DNA of 64,000 nt from Skermania sp. ID1734 (GTDB lineage Bacteria; Actinomycetota; Actinomycetes; Mycobacteriales; Mycobacteriaceae). Under the pieces are notes generated by a model, which was not told where the DNA came from, did not search any database, and worked only from the letters and a program-made list of their open reading frames with translations. Shown here piece by piece: positions 1 through 7,413 of this stretch; positions within the stretch are counted from its first letter, which is position 1; each line of letters opens with the position of its first letter. The DNA is taken from NCBI RefSeq assembly GCF_007489285.1, contig NZ_VLIY01000018.1, positions 1-64,000 of the forward strand. The letters are read 5' to 3'. The position numbers and the translations under genes are program-made.

Positions 1-2
1 AC

Positions 3-248
3 CCCACCGAGCGGCTCAACCGAGAGATCCGCCGCCGCACCGACGTCGTGGGCATCTTCCCCAACCGAGATGCCATCGTCCGCCTCATCGGCGCCGTCCT
101 TGCCGAGCAGACCGACGAATGGGCCGAAGGACGCCGATACCTCGGACTCGAAGTCCTGGGCCGCTGCCGACTCACCCTGACCACCGACACCGACACCAGC
201 TCGCAGACGGAGGTGACCACTGATGCACTGATGCAACTACCCGCCTGA
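3..248 (+). CDS. IS256-family (mutator) transposase, C-terminal part, 5' end outside window
   Basis: The frame is open from the window edge and stops at 246-248, giving about 81 residues. The visible segment begins [20 protein letters not shown], followed by an aliphatic helix and an EQTDEW-like stretch, which is the typical end of DDE transposases of the IS256/mutator group. In this family the catalytic DDE residues lie upstream, so activity cannot be judged here. The gene runs towards the integrated element and ends just before a likely IS terminus. It may be an intact IS cut by the window or a fragment. Confidence 0.85.
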   Translation, partial: PTERLNREIRRRTDVVGIFPNRDAIVRLIGAVLAEQTDEWAEGRRYLGLEVLGRCRLTLTTDTDTSSQTEVTTDALMQLPA

Positions 249-269
249 TCACCAACGAAGGATCACAAT

Positions 270-300
270 TCAGTTACACCACTTCTAGGGGCTTGACCCT
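270..300 (+). repeat. Probable right terminal region of the IS256-type element
   Basis: About 25-50 bp after the transposase stop comes a TTACACCACTT...GGGGCTTGACC sequence that resembles right ends of actinobacterial IS256-family elements. The left end lies outside the window, so the inverted repeat partner and target duplication cannot be tested. Confidence 0.45.
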
Positions 301-424
301 CGTCGCGGGCCTGGCGGATCTGATCAACCGTGTTCAATTGCGGGCTTCTTTCCTTGAGCGGTTTGGGTGTCTTTCAGTGCGCCGCGCGGCGAGGTCGCCG
401 GGAGGCGTCGGAACGGGCGTGTGA

Positions 425-533
425 TTGAGTGCGCCACTGCGCGCGCTTCTATAAGCGCGCTGGCGCACTGGCGCACTCAAATCACGACCGCGCCCGGCGC
501 ACTGGCGGCGCAGTCCGGCGCAGTGGCGCACTA
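425..533. repeat. Palindrome plus GGCGCAC/AGTGG motif array (iteron- or operator-like)
   Basis: A perfect 12-bp inverted repeat (TTGAGTGCGCCA at 425-436, TGGCGCACTCAA at 469-480) encloses a second perfect 8-bp inverted repeat (GCGCGCTT 441-448, AAGCGCGC 453-460) with loop CTAT. TGGCGCAC occurs twice head to tail at 461-476. Further related copies follow at about 494-533 (CCGGCGCACTGG, CCGGCGCAGTGGCGCACTA). Clustered short repeats next to a replication-type ATPase operon suggest an origin or control site of the element, but they could also form a strong terminator for that operon. The function is inferred. Confidence 0.6.
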
Positions 534-548
534 GGTGATCGGTGGTAC

Positions 549-1769
549 TCACTCGCCACCGCCACGGCACTCCAAGTGAGCGCCCTCGGTACCGATCAGC
601 GGCCCGCCACACACACGGCACGGTGACGCGATCCGATGCAGCTTGGCACCGCGTGGTCCGGTATCGACGGCAACAAGTCCGCGACCGATCGCGAGCTTCA
701 ATCCCGACCGCACCGCCTTGCGCGGATGCGGTGTATCGGTCAGCGACTCCTCGACCTGACGGCCGGACATCGGCTCGGTGCCGATGAGCGTCTTGACCAC
801 ATCGACGAGAGCGTCCTCGGCTGCCTGATCGGTTCGGTTACCCGACGCGTATGTGAGCCGGCGGCTGCTCTGCTCGTATTCGAGCCGGCCTTCGGCAACC
901 GACACATCTCGGCCGAACGCCGAGAAGTACCGGGGCGATCCTTCGCGGTCGGGATCTTCGCGAACGAGTTTCCAGTTCGCGTCGGGCCAGTCCAGCAGCC
1001 GCGAATCGCCGCGGGAGCGTTCGCCACCGTGACCCATGTGATGCACCACCGCGGCCTCACCGATTCCCGCATCGTTCAAAAGTTCATCGAACGCAACGAG
1101 GAACCGGCCCGCGTCGCGGCGCTCATCGAGCCCTAGAGCGTCCAGAACGGGCCGGAGGCAGTCCAAGATCAGGTAATTGGTTCCGGTGAGCGCAGCGGCC
1201 CACTGGGCGCGTGTTTCGGCGTTGAGAATGTCGAACGCTGAAACCTTGCCTCGCAGCGAACACACGTGGACCCGGCCGGCGTTGACGACGCCCTGATCCC
1301 TGAGCCATCGACGTAGATCCCGCGGACTCAGCTCGTCATCGAGCAATGCGACGCGACCGACTGTTTCGACGGGGAACTTGCCGAGGAACGGGTCGCCGTC
1401 GACGAGGCACCGAATCAGGTTGCCGATGACAGTGGTTTTCCCGGACTTGTATTGGGCTGCAACGATTACGCGCGCATCGACCGCTTGCAACTGGTCGACG
1501 CGATACCGCACCAGCTCGTCGGGTTCATCGAGGAACCGGTCGAGCCGCGCGAAGGCTGGCAGCTCGACCGCCTGGCGCTGTTCTTCGCTCCAGCGTTTGT
1601 CCGCCTCGGCGCGAGCGCGTTTGGCGAGTAGGTGCCGGTCGACTTCTGCCTCGAACCGGGCCGCTGTCGAGTCGTCGGGCAACGTCGGCAGCGGAACATC
1701 GGCGTAGGGGTCGGCGCCGTTGATTGCAGCGTCTTCGATTGTGCTGTAGTCGGTTCCGTACTCGATCAC
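549..1769 (-). CDS. RecA/RepA-like AAA ATPase of a mobile element
   Basis: A 406-residue protein with a P-loop at about residues 105-113 (AAQYKSGKTT) and a Walker B strand at about 199-205 (LILDCLRP). This matches the RecA-fold (AAA_25/RepA-like) ATPases common in actinobacterial plasmids, prophages and integrated elements. The last ~25 residues carry a CxxC...C pattern (CRVCGG, then a later Cys) that may bind zinc. The start overlaps the stop of the upstream DnaB-N-like gene by 4 bp (ATGA), so the two are probably translated together. By family, such proteins act as helicase or helicase-like ATPase in replication of the element. Confidence 0.8.
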   Translation of the reverse strand: MIEYGTDYSTIEDAAINGADPYADVPLPTLPDDSTAARFEAEVDRHLLAKRARAEADKRWSEEQRQAVELPAFARLDRFLDEPDELVRYRVDQLQAVDARVIVAAQYKSGKTTVIGNLIRCLVDGDPFLGKFPVETVGRVALLDDELSPRDLRRWLRDQGVVNAGRVHVCSLRGKVSAFDILNAETRAQWAAALTGTNYLILDCLRPVLDALGLDERRDAGRFLVAFDELLNDAGIGEAAVVHHMGHGGERSRGDSRLLDWPDANWKLVREDPDREGSPRYFSAFGRDVSVAEGRLEYEQSSRRLTYASGNRTDQAAEDALVDVVKTLIGTEPMSGRQVEESLTDTPHPRKAVRSGLKLAIGRGLVAVDTGPRGAKLHRIASPCRVCGGPLIGTEGAHLECRGGGE

Positions 1770-2257
1770 TCGGCATCGCCTCGCAGACAGGCAAGCCGTT
1801 TCCAGTGTTCACCGATCGCTTGCGTGTGGTCGCGCACGTAGGGCCACAGGTCGCGCTCGGGCATCTCATCCGCGGCCGTGAGTCCTTCGGCCAGCGCGGT
1901 AATTCGGCGCCGATATGATTGCGCCACAACAGCAGTCGCGTACTGACGCAGCATCAGCGGATCTGCGCCGCTGGTTGCTGCGTCTGTGAGCTTTTTCGCC
2001 AGCAGCTTGCCGCGGTCGCCGGCTAATGCGCCGTCGGCGAGCAGCTGGTCAGCGACGAGCGCCGGGCCGACGACGCCGGCGGTCGCCAGCGTGCCGGCCG
2101 CCTCGAGCAGTCGACGCAACCAGGGATCGGCAACGTCGCTGGCGTGCGCCGCTTTGAGCGCCGCGCGGGCCTGGTCGATGGTGGCGTGCAGGACGCCGCC
2201 GACCAGCAGCATCTCGGCGCTGGGATTCTGCTTGCCGATCGGACGATGCGCGGTCAT
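1766..2257 (-). CDS. Small protein resembling the N-terminal domain of DnaB helicase
   Basis: A 163-residue, mostly helical protein. Its start (AEMLLVGGVLHA...) and the spacing of following helices resemble the DnaB N-terminal domain, which in full-length helicases mediates ring assembly and primase contact. No ATPase domain is fused; instead the next gene, overlapping by 4 bp, encodes a RecA-like ATPase. The pair therefore looks like a replicative helicase split in two. This assignment is by visual similarity and should be tested by profile search. Confidence 0.55.
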   Translation of the reverse strand: MTAHRPIGKQNPSAEMLLVGGVLHATIDQARAALKAAHASDVADPWLRRLLEAAGTLATAGVVGPALVADQLLADGALAGDRGKLLAKKLTDAATSGADPLMLRQYATAVVAQSYRRRITALAEGLTAADEMPERDLWPYVRDHTQAIGEHWKRLACLRGDAE

Positions 2258-2535
2258 CGGTGAGTCACCGCCTCGACGTGAGCGGCGCAGCGTGGACCGA
2301 CATGGCGGGCAACGGATTTACGAGCTGTGAGCTCGCGACCACAGATCCGGCACCGCACAGCCGCACACGTGCAGGGGTCACGCCGGGCGACAGATGCCGC
2401 GGCTTGCGGCGTGGGCGTCGCGCCTTCGGTGCCGTCGATGGCGTGGCCGCTAGACTCAACGGCAGATCCCGTTGCCTGGTGATCGTCTCGGGCCGCCCCA
2501 GTTCGCCGGCTGGGGCGGTTTCTTATTTCGGTCAC
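2254..2535 (-). CDS. Small zinc-finger-like protein (DUF6011-type)
   Basis: A 93-residue protein with a polar, low-complexity N-terminal half. A C-terminal motif CRICGRELTARKSVARHVGP is followed by RC, a CxxCGxxL...GxxC pattern typical of DUF6011 proteins in actinobacterial phages and plasmids. Additional Cys residues (PCTCAAVRC) precede it. It overlaps its neighbours by 4 bp on both sides (2254-2257 and 2532-2535), placing it inside the replication-type operon. Its function is unknown. Confidence 0.6.
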   Translation of the reverse strand: MTEIRNRPSRRTGAARDDHQATGSAVESSGHAIDGTEGATPTPQAAASVARRDPCTCAAVRCRICGRELTARKSVARHVGPRCAAHVEAVTHR

Positions 2536-2837
2536 GCGGCGTCACCGCCAGTCTGCAAGCCGCCGTTGCGTCGCGTGTCGGAGTTGGCCTTGCGAATGCG
2601 GCGCGCCTGCGCTGACTTCAACGCCAGTCGGGCGAAATACGCTTTACGGGCGTGCTCGGCACGCTTGGCGCGTTCGGCGGGGTCAAGGATGCCGTCCGGG
2701 TCGACCTGCTGCTCGAAGCGGTCCAGCGCGGCCTTACGGGCGTTGGCGGTACGCGCAGAACGGTCGACGGTTTTCGCCCAGGAATCATGGGCAGCTATTT
2801 GGGCTCGCAGGGTGCGCTGGGACGCGGTGAGTGACAC
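2532..2837 (-). CDS. Conserved element-associated hypothetical protein, 101 aa
   Basis: First gene of the four-gene leftward operon. It is helical and rich in Ala, Arg and Lys, with a segment DPAERAKRAEHARKAYFARL that is familiar from small proteins of actinobacterial phages and integrated elements. No enzymatic motif is visible. The charged helix-rich composition would suit a nucleic-acid-binding protein, but that is inference. Its stop overlaps the next start by 4 bp. Confidence 0.6.
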   Translation of the reverse strand: MSLTASQRTLRAQIAAHDSWAKTVDRSARTANARKAALDRFEQQVDPDGILDPAERAKRAEHARKAYFARLALKSAQARRIRKANSDTRRNGGLQTGGDAA

Positions 2838-2964
2838 GGCTCTTCTCCGGGTAGGGCGAAATCAAGCCCACCGGAGAGCGGGACTTATACGGAGCGTGAT
2901 GACCGACCGGCTCCGCCCGGACACTCATAAATACTGTCGGTAACCGACCCTAAAGCACAGCGTT
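2838..2964 (-). promoter_or_regulatory. Likely promoter/operator region of the replication-type operon
   Basis: This 127-bp gap lies upstream of the 101-aa gene and downstream of the zinc-ribbon gene. It contains a perfect 6-1-6 palindrome GTCGGTAACCGAC at 2936-2948. On the minus strand an AT-rich stretch TATTTATGA follows at once, a plausible -10 region in otherwise GC-rich DNA. A repressor site over a promoter is a reasonable reading, not shown. Confidence 0.35.
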
Positions 2965-3345
2965 TCAGAACGGCAGCAGCGACACGTCAACCACGTGCAT
3001 CCCGCGTTCGGCGCAGCCCTCGAGCAGCTTCGCTAACGTTTGGCGGCTCATCCTCGTTTCACGGCCGCAACGTCGGCATCTGAATACGTTCTTATCGCCC
3101 AGCGGGACCGAGTTTGAGCCTGCGACCCATGCCGTGTAGGGCTCCCACACAATCGCGTCATGCGTCGGAGACTCATCGTCCAGGTGCTCTCCGACAGCCA
3201 CCAGCTGCCCCTTGCGAAACTGGCCCATACGTAGTTTCCGGTGAGTGCCCTTGCCGGTGCACGACATGTCCACCCACTCCGATCGAGCAGCCTCGCGAAT
3301 CGGCAGCCGCTCGATTCCGTCGCGGTCGACTTCATCCGAACTCAC
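2965..3345 (-). CDS. Zinc-ribbon hypothetical protein coupled to the integrase
   Basis: A GTG at 3345-3343 overlaps the integrase stop (GTGA), giving a 126-residue protein. A longer open frame in this phase runs upstream but lies inside the integrase gene, so it is not used. The C-terminal part has CRRCGRETRMSRQTLAKLLE followed by a further Cys, a zinc-ribbon-like CxxC with helix. No family is recognised. Because it is translationally coupled to the integrase, a role in excision control or element regulation is possible but unproven. Confidence 0.55.
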   Translation of the reverse strand: MSSDEVDRDGIERLPIREAARSEWVDMSCTGKGTHRKLRMGQFRKGQLVAVGEHLDDESPTHDAIVWEPYTAWVAGSNSVPLGDKNVFRCRRCGRETRMSRQTLAKLLEGCAERGMHVVDVSLLPF

Positions 3346-4250
3346 AAGTCCCCCAAGTTCAACGCGCGGGCCTCTTCCAGCGCCCGGTCTTGCGCGGTGT
3401 ATTCGGTGTAGCGGTCGAGCATGGCTCGCGTTTTCCATCCGGCCATCGCCATAAGCCCCTGCTCGGAACCACCGGCTTTGAGCCAGCGGGTGGCGGCGGT
3501 GCGGCGCAGACGGTGGGAGTGGAAGTCGGCGATGCCGGCAGCGGCGGCGCGGGCCTGCAGCGTCTTGTGCAGCGCCTGGTAGGTGAATCCCTGCGACAGC
3601 CCACCGAGCCACAGTTGCGGGCGGTCGGCGTGACGGTGGGCGCGCCGCATGCGCATGTAACGGTCCAGCGCGACGGCTGTGTTGGGGCCGTAGCCGACGA
3701 CGCGCCCGCGGCCTCCCTTGCCCATGACGATCACGGTTCCCCGGACGAGGTCCACGCCGGACAGTTCCACCGCGAGCGCTTCCCCGGCGCGCAACCCGGT
3801 TTCGGCGAGCAAGCGTACGAGGGCCTCGTCGCGGCGGTCGACGAACCGTTTTCCGTTGCACGCCTTGATGAGTGCCTTGAGTTCGTCCTCGGTCAGCGGG
3901 GGCCGCACCTTCTGCTCCAGCTTGGGCGGTTTCATCGAAGCCAGCGGGTCAGCGTCGAGTTCGTCCTCGGCGACGAGCCATTTGGCGTACGCGCGCAACG
4001 CCCGGAACCGGGCCATGAGGGTGGCATCGGCCTGGTCGAGGTCTTCGTCCAGATGCACCAGAAACCCGCGGACCGTCGGTTTGTCCAGCACCGCGGGGTG
4101 GCCGGTGTCGGCACACCACGTCAGGAACAGCCGCACACCGATCAGATAGCTCTCGATCGTCTTGGGGCTCTTGCGTTCGGCGCGCAACGCGAGAACGAAG
4201 CTGCTCAGCAATCCCGCGAGGTCTGGATCGGAACAAGTTTTTTCCGCCAC
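3342..4250 (-). CDS. Tyrosine recombinase / integrase of the element
   Basis: 302 residues, the usual length for XerC/D-like and small phage integrases. A SAM-like core-binding domain covers about residues 8-95. The catalytic domain shows Arg154 (ETGLRAGEAL), a Lys near 178 (MGKGGRG), the HxLR motif at 246-249 (SHRLRRTAAT), Trp272 in the His/Trp position and the nucleophile Tyr281 (DRYTEYT). All key residues are present, so it should be active. Transcribed leftwards, it sits 45 bp from the 3' end of riboflavin synthase, marking one edge of the integrated element. A vertical xer role is unlikely given its neighbours. Confidence 0.88.
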   Translation of the reverse strand: MAEKTCSDPDLAGLLSSFVLALRAERKSPKTIESYLIGVRLFLTWCADTGHPAVLDKPTVRGFLVHLDEDLDQADATLMARFRALRAYAKWLVAEDELDADPLASMKPPKLEQKVRPPLTEDELKALIKACNGKRFVDRRDEALVRLLAETGLRAGEALAVELSGVDLVRGTVIVMGKGGRGRVVGYGPNTAVALDRYMRMRRAHRHADRPQLWLGGLSQGFTYQALHKTLQARAAAAGIADFHSHRLRRTAATRWLKAGGSEQGLMAMAGWKTRAMLDRYTEYTAQDRALEEARALNLGDL

Positions 4251-4295
4251 AACGGTGGATGTTATCTCGACCGCGAGCGCTGTGCATGTATAGTG
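4251..4295 (-). promoter_or_regulatory. Element-chromosome junction; integrase promoter and possible att site
   Basis: This 45-bp gap between the integrase start and the ribC stop is AT-richer than its surroundings. On the minus strand it contains CACTATACATG, a candidate -10 for the integrase. The attachment site should lie here or in the ribC 3' end, but the partner copy cannot be identified because the other edge of the element is probably outside the window. Confidence 0.3.
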
Positions 4296-4940
4296 TCAGT
4301 CGTCGGAACCATGTTTCGGCAGGTCAAACCCACGATAGGACCCTGAGAGCCGTTCGACATATTTGGCGATCACATCGACTTCCAAGTTGACCGAGGTCCC
4401 CACCCGCGCCGTGCCCAACGTGGTGAGCTCGCGCGTCGTGGGAATGAGCGAAACCTCGAAGAAATCGCCGCTACCTGCCTCTTCACCAAGCGCAGAGACC
4501 GTCAGCGAGATGCCGTCGACGGTGATCGAACCCTTCTCGACGACGTAGCGCGCCAACTGGGCGGGCAGTGAGATCCGCACCACTTCCCAGTTCTCCGAGG
4601 GCGTCCGCGACAGGATCCGTCCCGTCCCATCGACGTGGCCTTGCACCAGGTGGCCGCCGAGCCGGCTGTTGAGCGCGGCCGCCCGTTCCAGGTTGACCCG
4701 GCCACCGACTACCAATTGTCCGAGACTGGACCGGTTCAGCGTCTCTTGCATGACGTCGGCCGTGAACGAGCCGTCGGCCAGCACGTCGACCACCGTGAGG
4801 CAGACGCCGTTGACGGCGATCGAGTCGCCGTGGTTGGCGTCGGACGTGACGAGTGGTCCGCGCACCGTGAAGCGCGCGGCGTCGGCGAGATCTTCCTTGG
4901 CGATGACCTCGCCGAGCTCTTCCACTATGCCGGTGAACAC
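4296..4940 (-). CDS. ribC: Riboflavin synthase alpha subunit
   Basis: 214 residues, normal family length. It begins with the diagnostic MFTGIVEELG and contains two tandem lumazine-binding repeats (the second starts near residue 100 with GHLVQGHVDGTG). The enzyme dismutates two 6,7-dimethyl-8-ribityllumazine to riboflavin. It follows ribD by 7 bp, so the two are one operon. The downstream gene is the foreign integrase, so the rest of a rib operon (ribA/B, ribH) is missing from this side and either lies beyond the element or elsewhere. Confidence 0.95.
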   Translation of the reverse strand: MFTGIVEELGEVIAKEDLADAARFTVRGPLVTSDANHGDSIAVNGVCLTVVDVLADGSFTADVMQETLNRSSLGQLVVGGRVNLERAAALNSRLGGHLVQGHVDGTGRILSRTPSENWEVVRISLPAQLARYVVEKGSITVDGISLTVSALGEEAGSGDFFEVSLIPTTRELTTLGTARVGTSVNLEVDVIAKYVERLSGSYRGFDLPKHGSDD

Positions 4941-4947
4941 TGCTGCG

Positions 4948-5973
4948 TTACCTTTCCTTCTCGGGTACGAGGCTGAGCATCAGGTCGGGTCCGAGTTCGG
5001 TGGTGGCGTCACGCCGGAACCGATGCGCCTGGGCGATGTTCTGCACGCCGGCGCCGATGACCGCGGCCGGTCCGTCGCCGAGCAGCACGGGTGCCAGGTA
5101 TGCGGTGATGCGGTCGACCAGCTCGGCCCGCAGAAACGCGCCAGCCAACTGCGGGCCGCCCTCGAGCAGGACGTCGGTGTGCTCGCGCAGCGCGTCCAGC
5201 ACGTCCGCGGTGCTGTGCGTCCGTAGGTGGAGCGTGGGCGCGGACTCATCGAGTATCCGCGCGGTGCGGGGTAATTCACGAAAGCCCACCACTACCCGGG
5301 TCGGCTGATGCGGGGCCAGCTCCCCATCGGGCAACCGAGCCGTCAGCCAAGGATCGTCGGTGAGCACCGTGCCCGTTCCGACGATCACGGCGTCGAGTTT
5401 GGCACGTTCGGCATGCACATGAGCCCGCGCCTGGTGGCCGGTAATCCATTGACTCGAACCGTCTTCGGCCGCCGAGCGCCCGTCGAGGCTGGCCGCGAAC
5501 TTCCAGGTGATGTGCGGACGCCCGTTGCGTTGTTTGAACAGCCAGGCGCGCAAGGGGCCACGCGCCACCGCATCGGCACCCAGGCCGGACTGCACGTGAA
5601 TTCCCGCCGCTGCCAACCGCTTTGCGCCGCCCGCCGCCTGCGGGTGTGGGTCCTCGACGGCGAAGTGAACGGCGACAATCCCCGCCGTCAGGAGCGCCTC
5701 CGTGCAGGGCGGGGTGCGCCCGTGGTGGTTGCACGGCTCGAGCGTGACGACGGCGGTTCCGCCGCGCGCCCGCTCCCCCGCGTGGCGCAACGCCATGACC
5801 TCGGCGTGCGGGCCGCCCGGCGGCTGGGTCGCGCCCACTCCTGCGACCTCGCCCGCAGCATCGAGGATCACCGCGCCGACCGGCGGGTTCGGGTACGTCG
5901 TGCCGCGCACGCTCTCAGCCGCCGCGATGGCAGCATTCATCGCGGCGTCGAGGACGACGGCGGGTATCGGCAC
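4948..5973 (-). CDS. ribD: Bifunctional riboflavin deaminase/reductase
   Basis: 341 residues. The N-terminal cytidine-deaminase-like domain has the zinc and proton-shuttle motif GGPHAEVMAL near residue 55 and PCNHHGRTPPC near residue 80. The C-terminal HTP-reductase domain follows from about residue 150 and includes a GGPQLAGAFL segment near its end. It performs two steps of riboflavin synthesis from the GTP-derived pyrimidine. No FMN riboswitch is visible in the 88 bp upstream, which are shared with a divergent glycosidase gene. Confidence 0.95.
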   Translation of the reverse strand: MPIPAVVLDAAMNAAIAAAESVRGTTYPNPPVGAVILDAAGEVAGVGATQPPGGPHAEVMALRHAGERARGGTAVVTLEPCNHHGRTPPCTEALLTAGIVAVHFAVEDPHPQAAGGAKRLAAAGIHVQSGLGADAVARGPLRAWLFKQRNGRPHITWKFAASLDGRSAAEDGSSQWITGHQARAHVHAERAKLDAVIVGTGTVLTDDPWLTARLPDGELAPHQPTRVVVGFRELPRTARILDESAPTLHLRTHSTADVLDALREHTDVLLEGGPQLAGAFLRAELVDRITAYLAPVLLGDGPAAVIGAGVQNIAQAHRFRRDATTELGPDLMLSLVPEKER

Positions 5974-6061
5974 GTCGTGAGTCTAGTGGGCGGGTACCGG
6001 GGCAAAGACGCGAGCGCCGACGCACTGGACACCGCAAACGCTTCGGTGTTTACGTTGTCGG

Positions 6062-7342
6062 ATGCGCGTCCTGCTCGCTTTTGTCGGTCTGATCGGATTG
6101 CTGTGCCCGGCAACCGCCGCCGCCGCCCCGCCCCGCGAGGTAACGCCCGTGGGGGCCGGCTTCTACTGGGGCGTCGCCTCGTCCGGCTACCAATCCGAAG
6201 GCTTTGCCCCCGACAGCAATTGGCGCCGCTACGTCGATTCGGGCCACACCCAGGATCCCTACCTCAATTCGGTCGACTTCCTGCATCGCTACCGCGACGA
6301 CATCACACGGGCAAAGTCGATGGGGGCGAACGTCTACCGGATCAGCGTCGAATGGGCGCGGGTGCAGCCGCAGGCCGGGACCTGGCAAGACGCCGACTTC
6401 GCCTTCTACGACAACGTCATTGCCGCCATCCACGACGCCGGGATGCGGCCGATGCTCACCCTCGATCACTGGGTCTTTCCTGGTTGGGAACTCGACCGCG
6501 GCGGCTGGCGTAACGCGAACATAGTGACGGACTGGCTGGCCAACGCCCGGCGGGTGGTGGACCGCTACGCCCGGTACCAGCCGCTGTGGGTGACGTTCAA
6601 CGAACCGGCGTTCTATATCGTCAACGAACTTCGGCTCGGCGACATCGGCGCAGCCGACGCGCCAGCGATGGCCGATCGAATTATCCAGGCCCACAACAGT
6701 ATCTACGACTACATCCACTCCCGACAGCCAGGTGCCATGGTGACCAGCAATTCGGCGTATGCGACTGGCGTGAACGTGCTGGCCGACATTCCGATCGAGG
6801 ACCGGATCAGCGTGCGAATGGATTACGTGGGTCTCGACTATTACTACGGCTCGTCGCTGCAGCATCCACCGGTCGCCTCCGCCGATCTGCTCAGCCAGCC
6901 GCTCGAACCGGACGGCATGTATTACGCCTTGCGCTACTACGCCCGCAAGTTTCCGGGCAAGCCGCTGTATGTGGTCGAGAACGGGATGCCCACCGACAAT
7001 GGTCGGCCGCGCACCGACGGCTATGACCGCGCCGACGACCTGCGCGACACCGTCTACTGGTTACAGCGCGCCAAGGCGGACGGCATGAACGTGATCGGCT
7101 ACAACTACTGGAGCCTCACCGACAACTTCGAATGGGGTAGCTATACACCGCGGTTCGGCCTTTACACGGTCGACGTCCTGACCGACCCGACGCTGCGCCG
7201 CCGGCCCACCGATGCTGTCGCTGCGTACCGAGACATCACCGCGCACGGCGGCGTGTCCGCCGACTATCGCCCGACCCGACCGCCCGCGTTCTGCTCGATG
7301 GTCGATCCGCCGTCGAGTTGCTTGACACCGGTGCCGCGGTGA
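6062..7342 (+). CDS. Secreted glycoside hydrolase family 1 protein
   Basis: 426 residues with a clear signal peptide (MRVLLAFVGLIGLLCPATA, likely cleavage after the Ala run). The acid/base motif TFNEP lies near residue 180 and the nucleophile motif YVVENGMP near residue 303, so both catalytic glutamates are present. Family members cleave beta-glucosides and related beta-glycosides; substrate cannot be predicted. Most bacterial GH1 enzymes are cytoplasmic, so a secreted form is less usual. The C-terminal end has two Cys that could form a disulfide. It is divergent from ribD and convergent with the FAD-FeS dehydrogenase, with a long hairpin between. Confidence 0.88.
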   Translation: MRVLLAFVGLIGLLCPATAAAAPPREVTPVGAGFYWGVASSGYQSEGFAPDSNWRRYVDSGHTQDPYLNSVDFLHRYRDDITRAKSMGANVYRISVEWARVQPQAGTWQDADFAFYDNVIAAIHDAGMRPMLTLDHWVFPGWELDRGGWRNANIVTDWLANARRVVDRYARYQPLWVTFNEPAFYIVNELRLGDIGAADAPAMADRIIQAHNSIYDYIHSRQPGAMVTSNSAYATGVNVLADIPIEDRISVRMDYVGLDYYYGSSLQHPPVASADLLSQPLEPDGMYYALRYYARKFPGKPLYVVENGMPTDNGRPRTDGYDRADDLRDTVYWLQRAKADGMNVIGYNYWSLTDNFEWGSYTPRFGLYTVDVLTDPTLRRRPTDAVAAYRDITAHGGVSADYRPTRPPAFCSMVDPPSSCLTPVPR

Positions 7343-7343
7343 C

Positions 7344-7409
7344 TTCGCTCCCCGTCCGCACATTTCGCGGCCCGGTCACGGGACGCGAGGTGTATTGACG
7401 GGGAGCGAA
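7344..7409. terminator. Bidirectional hairpin terminator between convergent genes
   Basis: A perfect 13-bp inverted repeat (TTCGCTCCCCGTC at 7344-7356, GACGGGGAGCGAA at 7397-7409) encloses a second stem ACATTTCGCG/CGCGAGGTGT that pairs fully as RNA when G-U pairs are allowed, and an apical CCCG-GTCA-CGGG hairpin. Nearly the whole 66 bp folds as one rod. It fills the gap between the GH1 stop (7342) and the dehydrogenase stop (7414), so it can end transcription from both sides. No T-tract is seen, as is usual in actinobacteria. Confidence 0.75.
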
Positions 7410-7413
7410 TCGG

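Larger units (their letters stand above)
249..548. other. Gene-free 300 bp between IS remnant and ATPase gene; holds repeat array
   Basis: No convincing ORF is present. The left part holds the IS terminus. The right part (425-533) holds a palindrome and several copies of a GGCGCACTGG-type motif, listed separately. The stretch lies downstream of the leftward ATPase operon. Confidence 0.6.

Noticed and set aside
4251-4320. tRNA gene as attachment site of the integrase
   Set aside because: No cloverleaf or T-loop sequence is present here or elsewhere near the element.
5974-6061. FMN riboswitch upstream of ribD
   Set aside because: The 88-bp gap lacks the conserved RFN helices and has to hold a divergent promoter; nothing matches.
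6025-6061. LacI-type operator (AAACGC...GTGTTT) before the GH1 gene
   Set aside because: Only short half-sites match and the centre is asymmetric; no regulator gene is adjacent.
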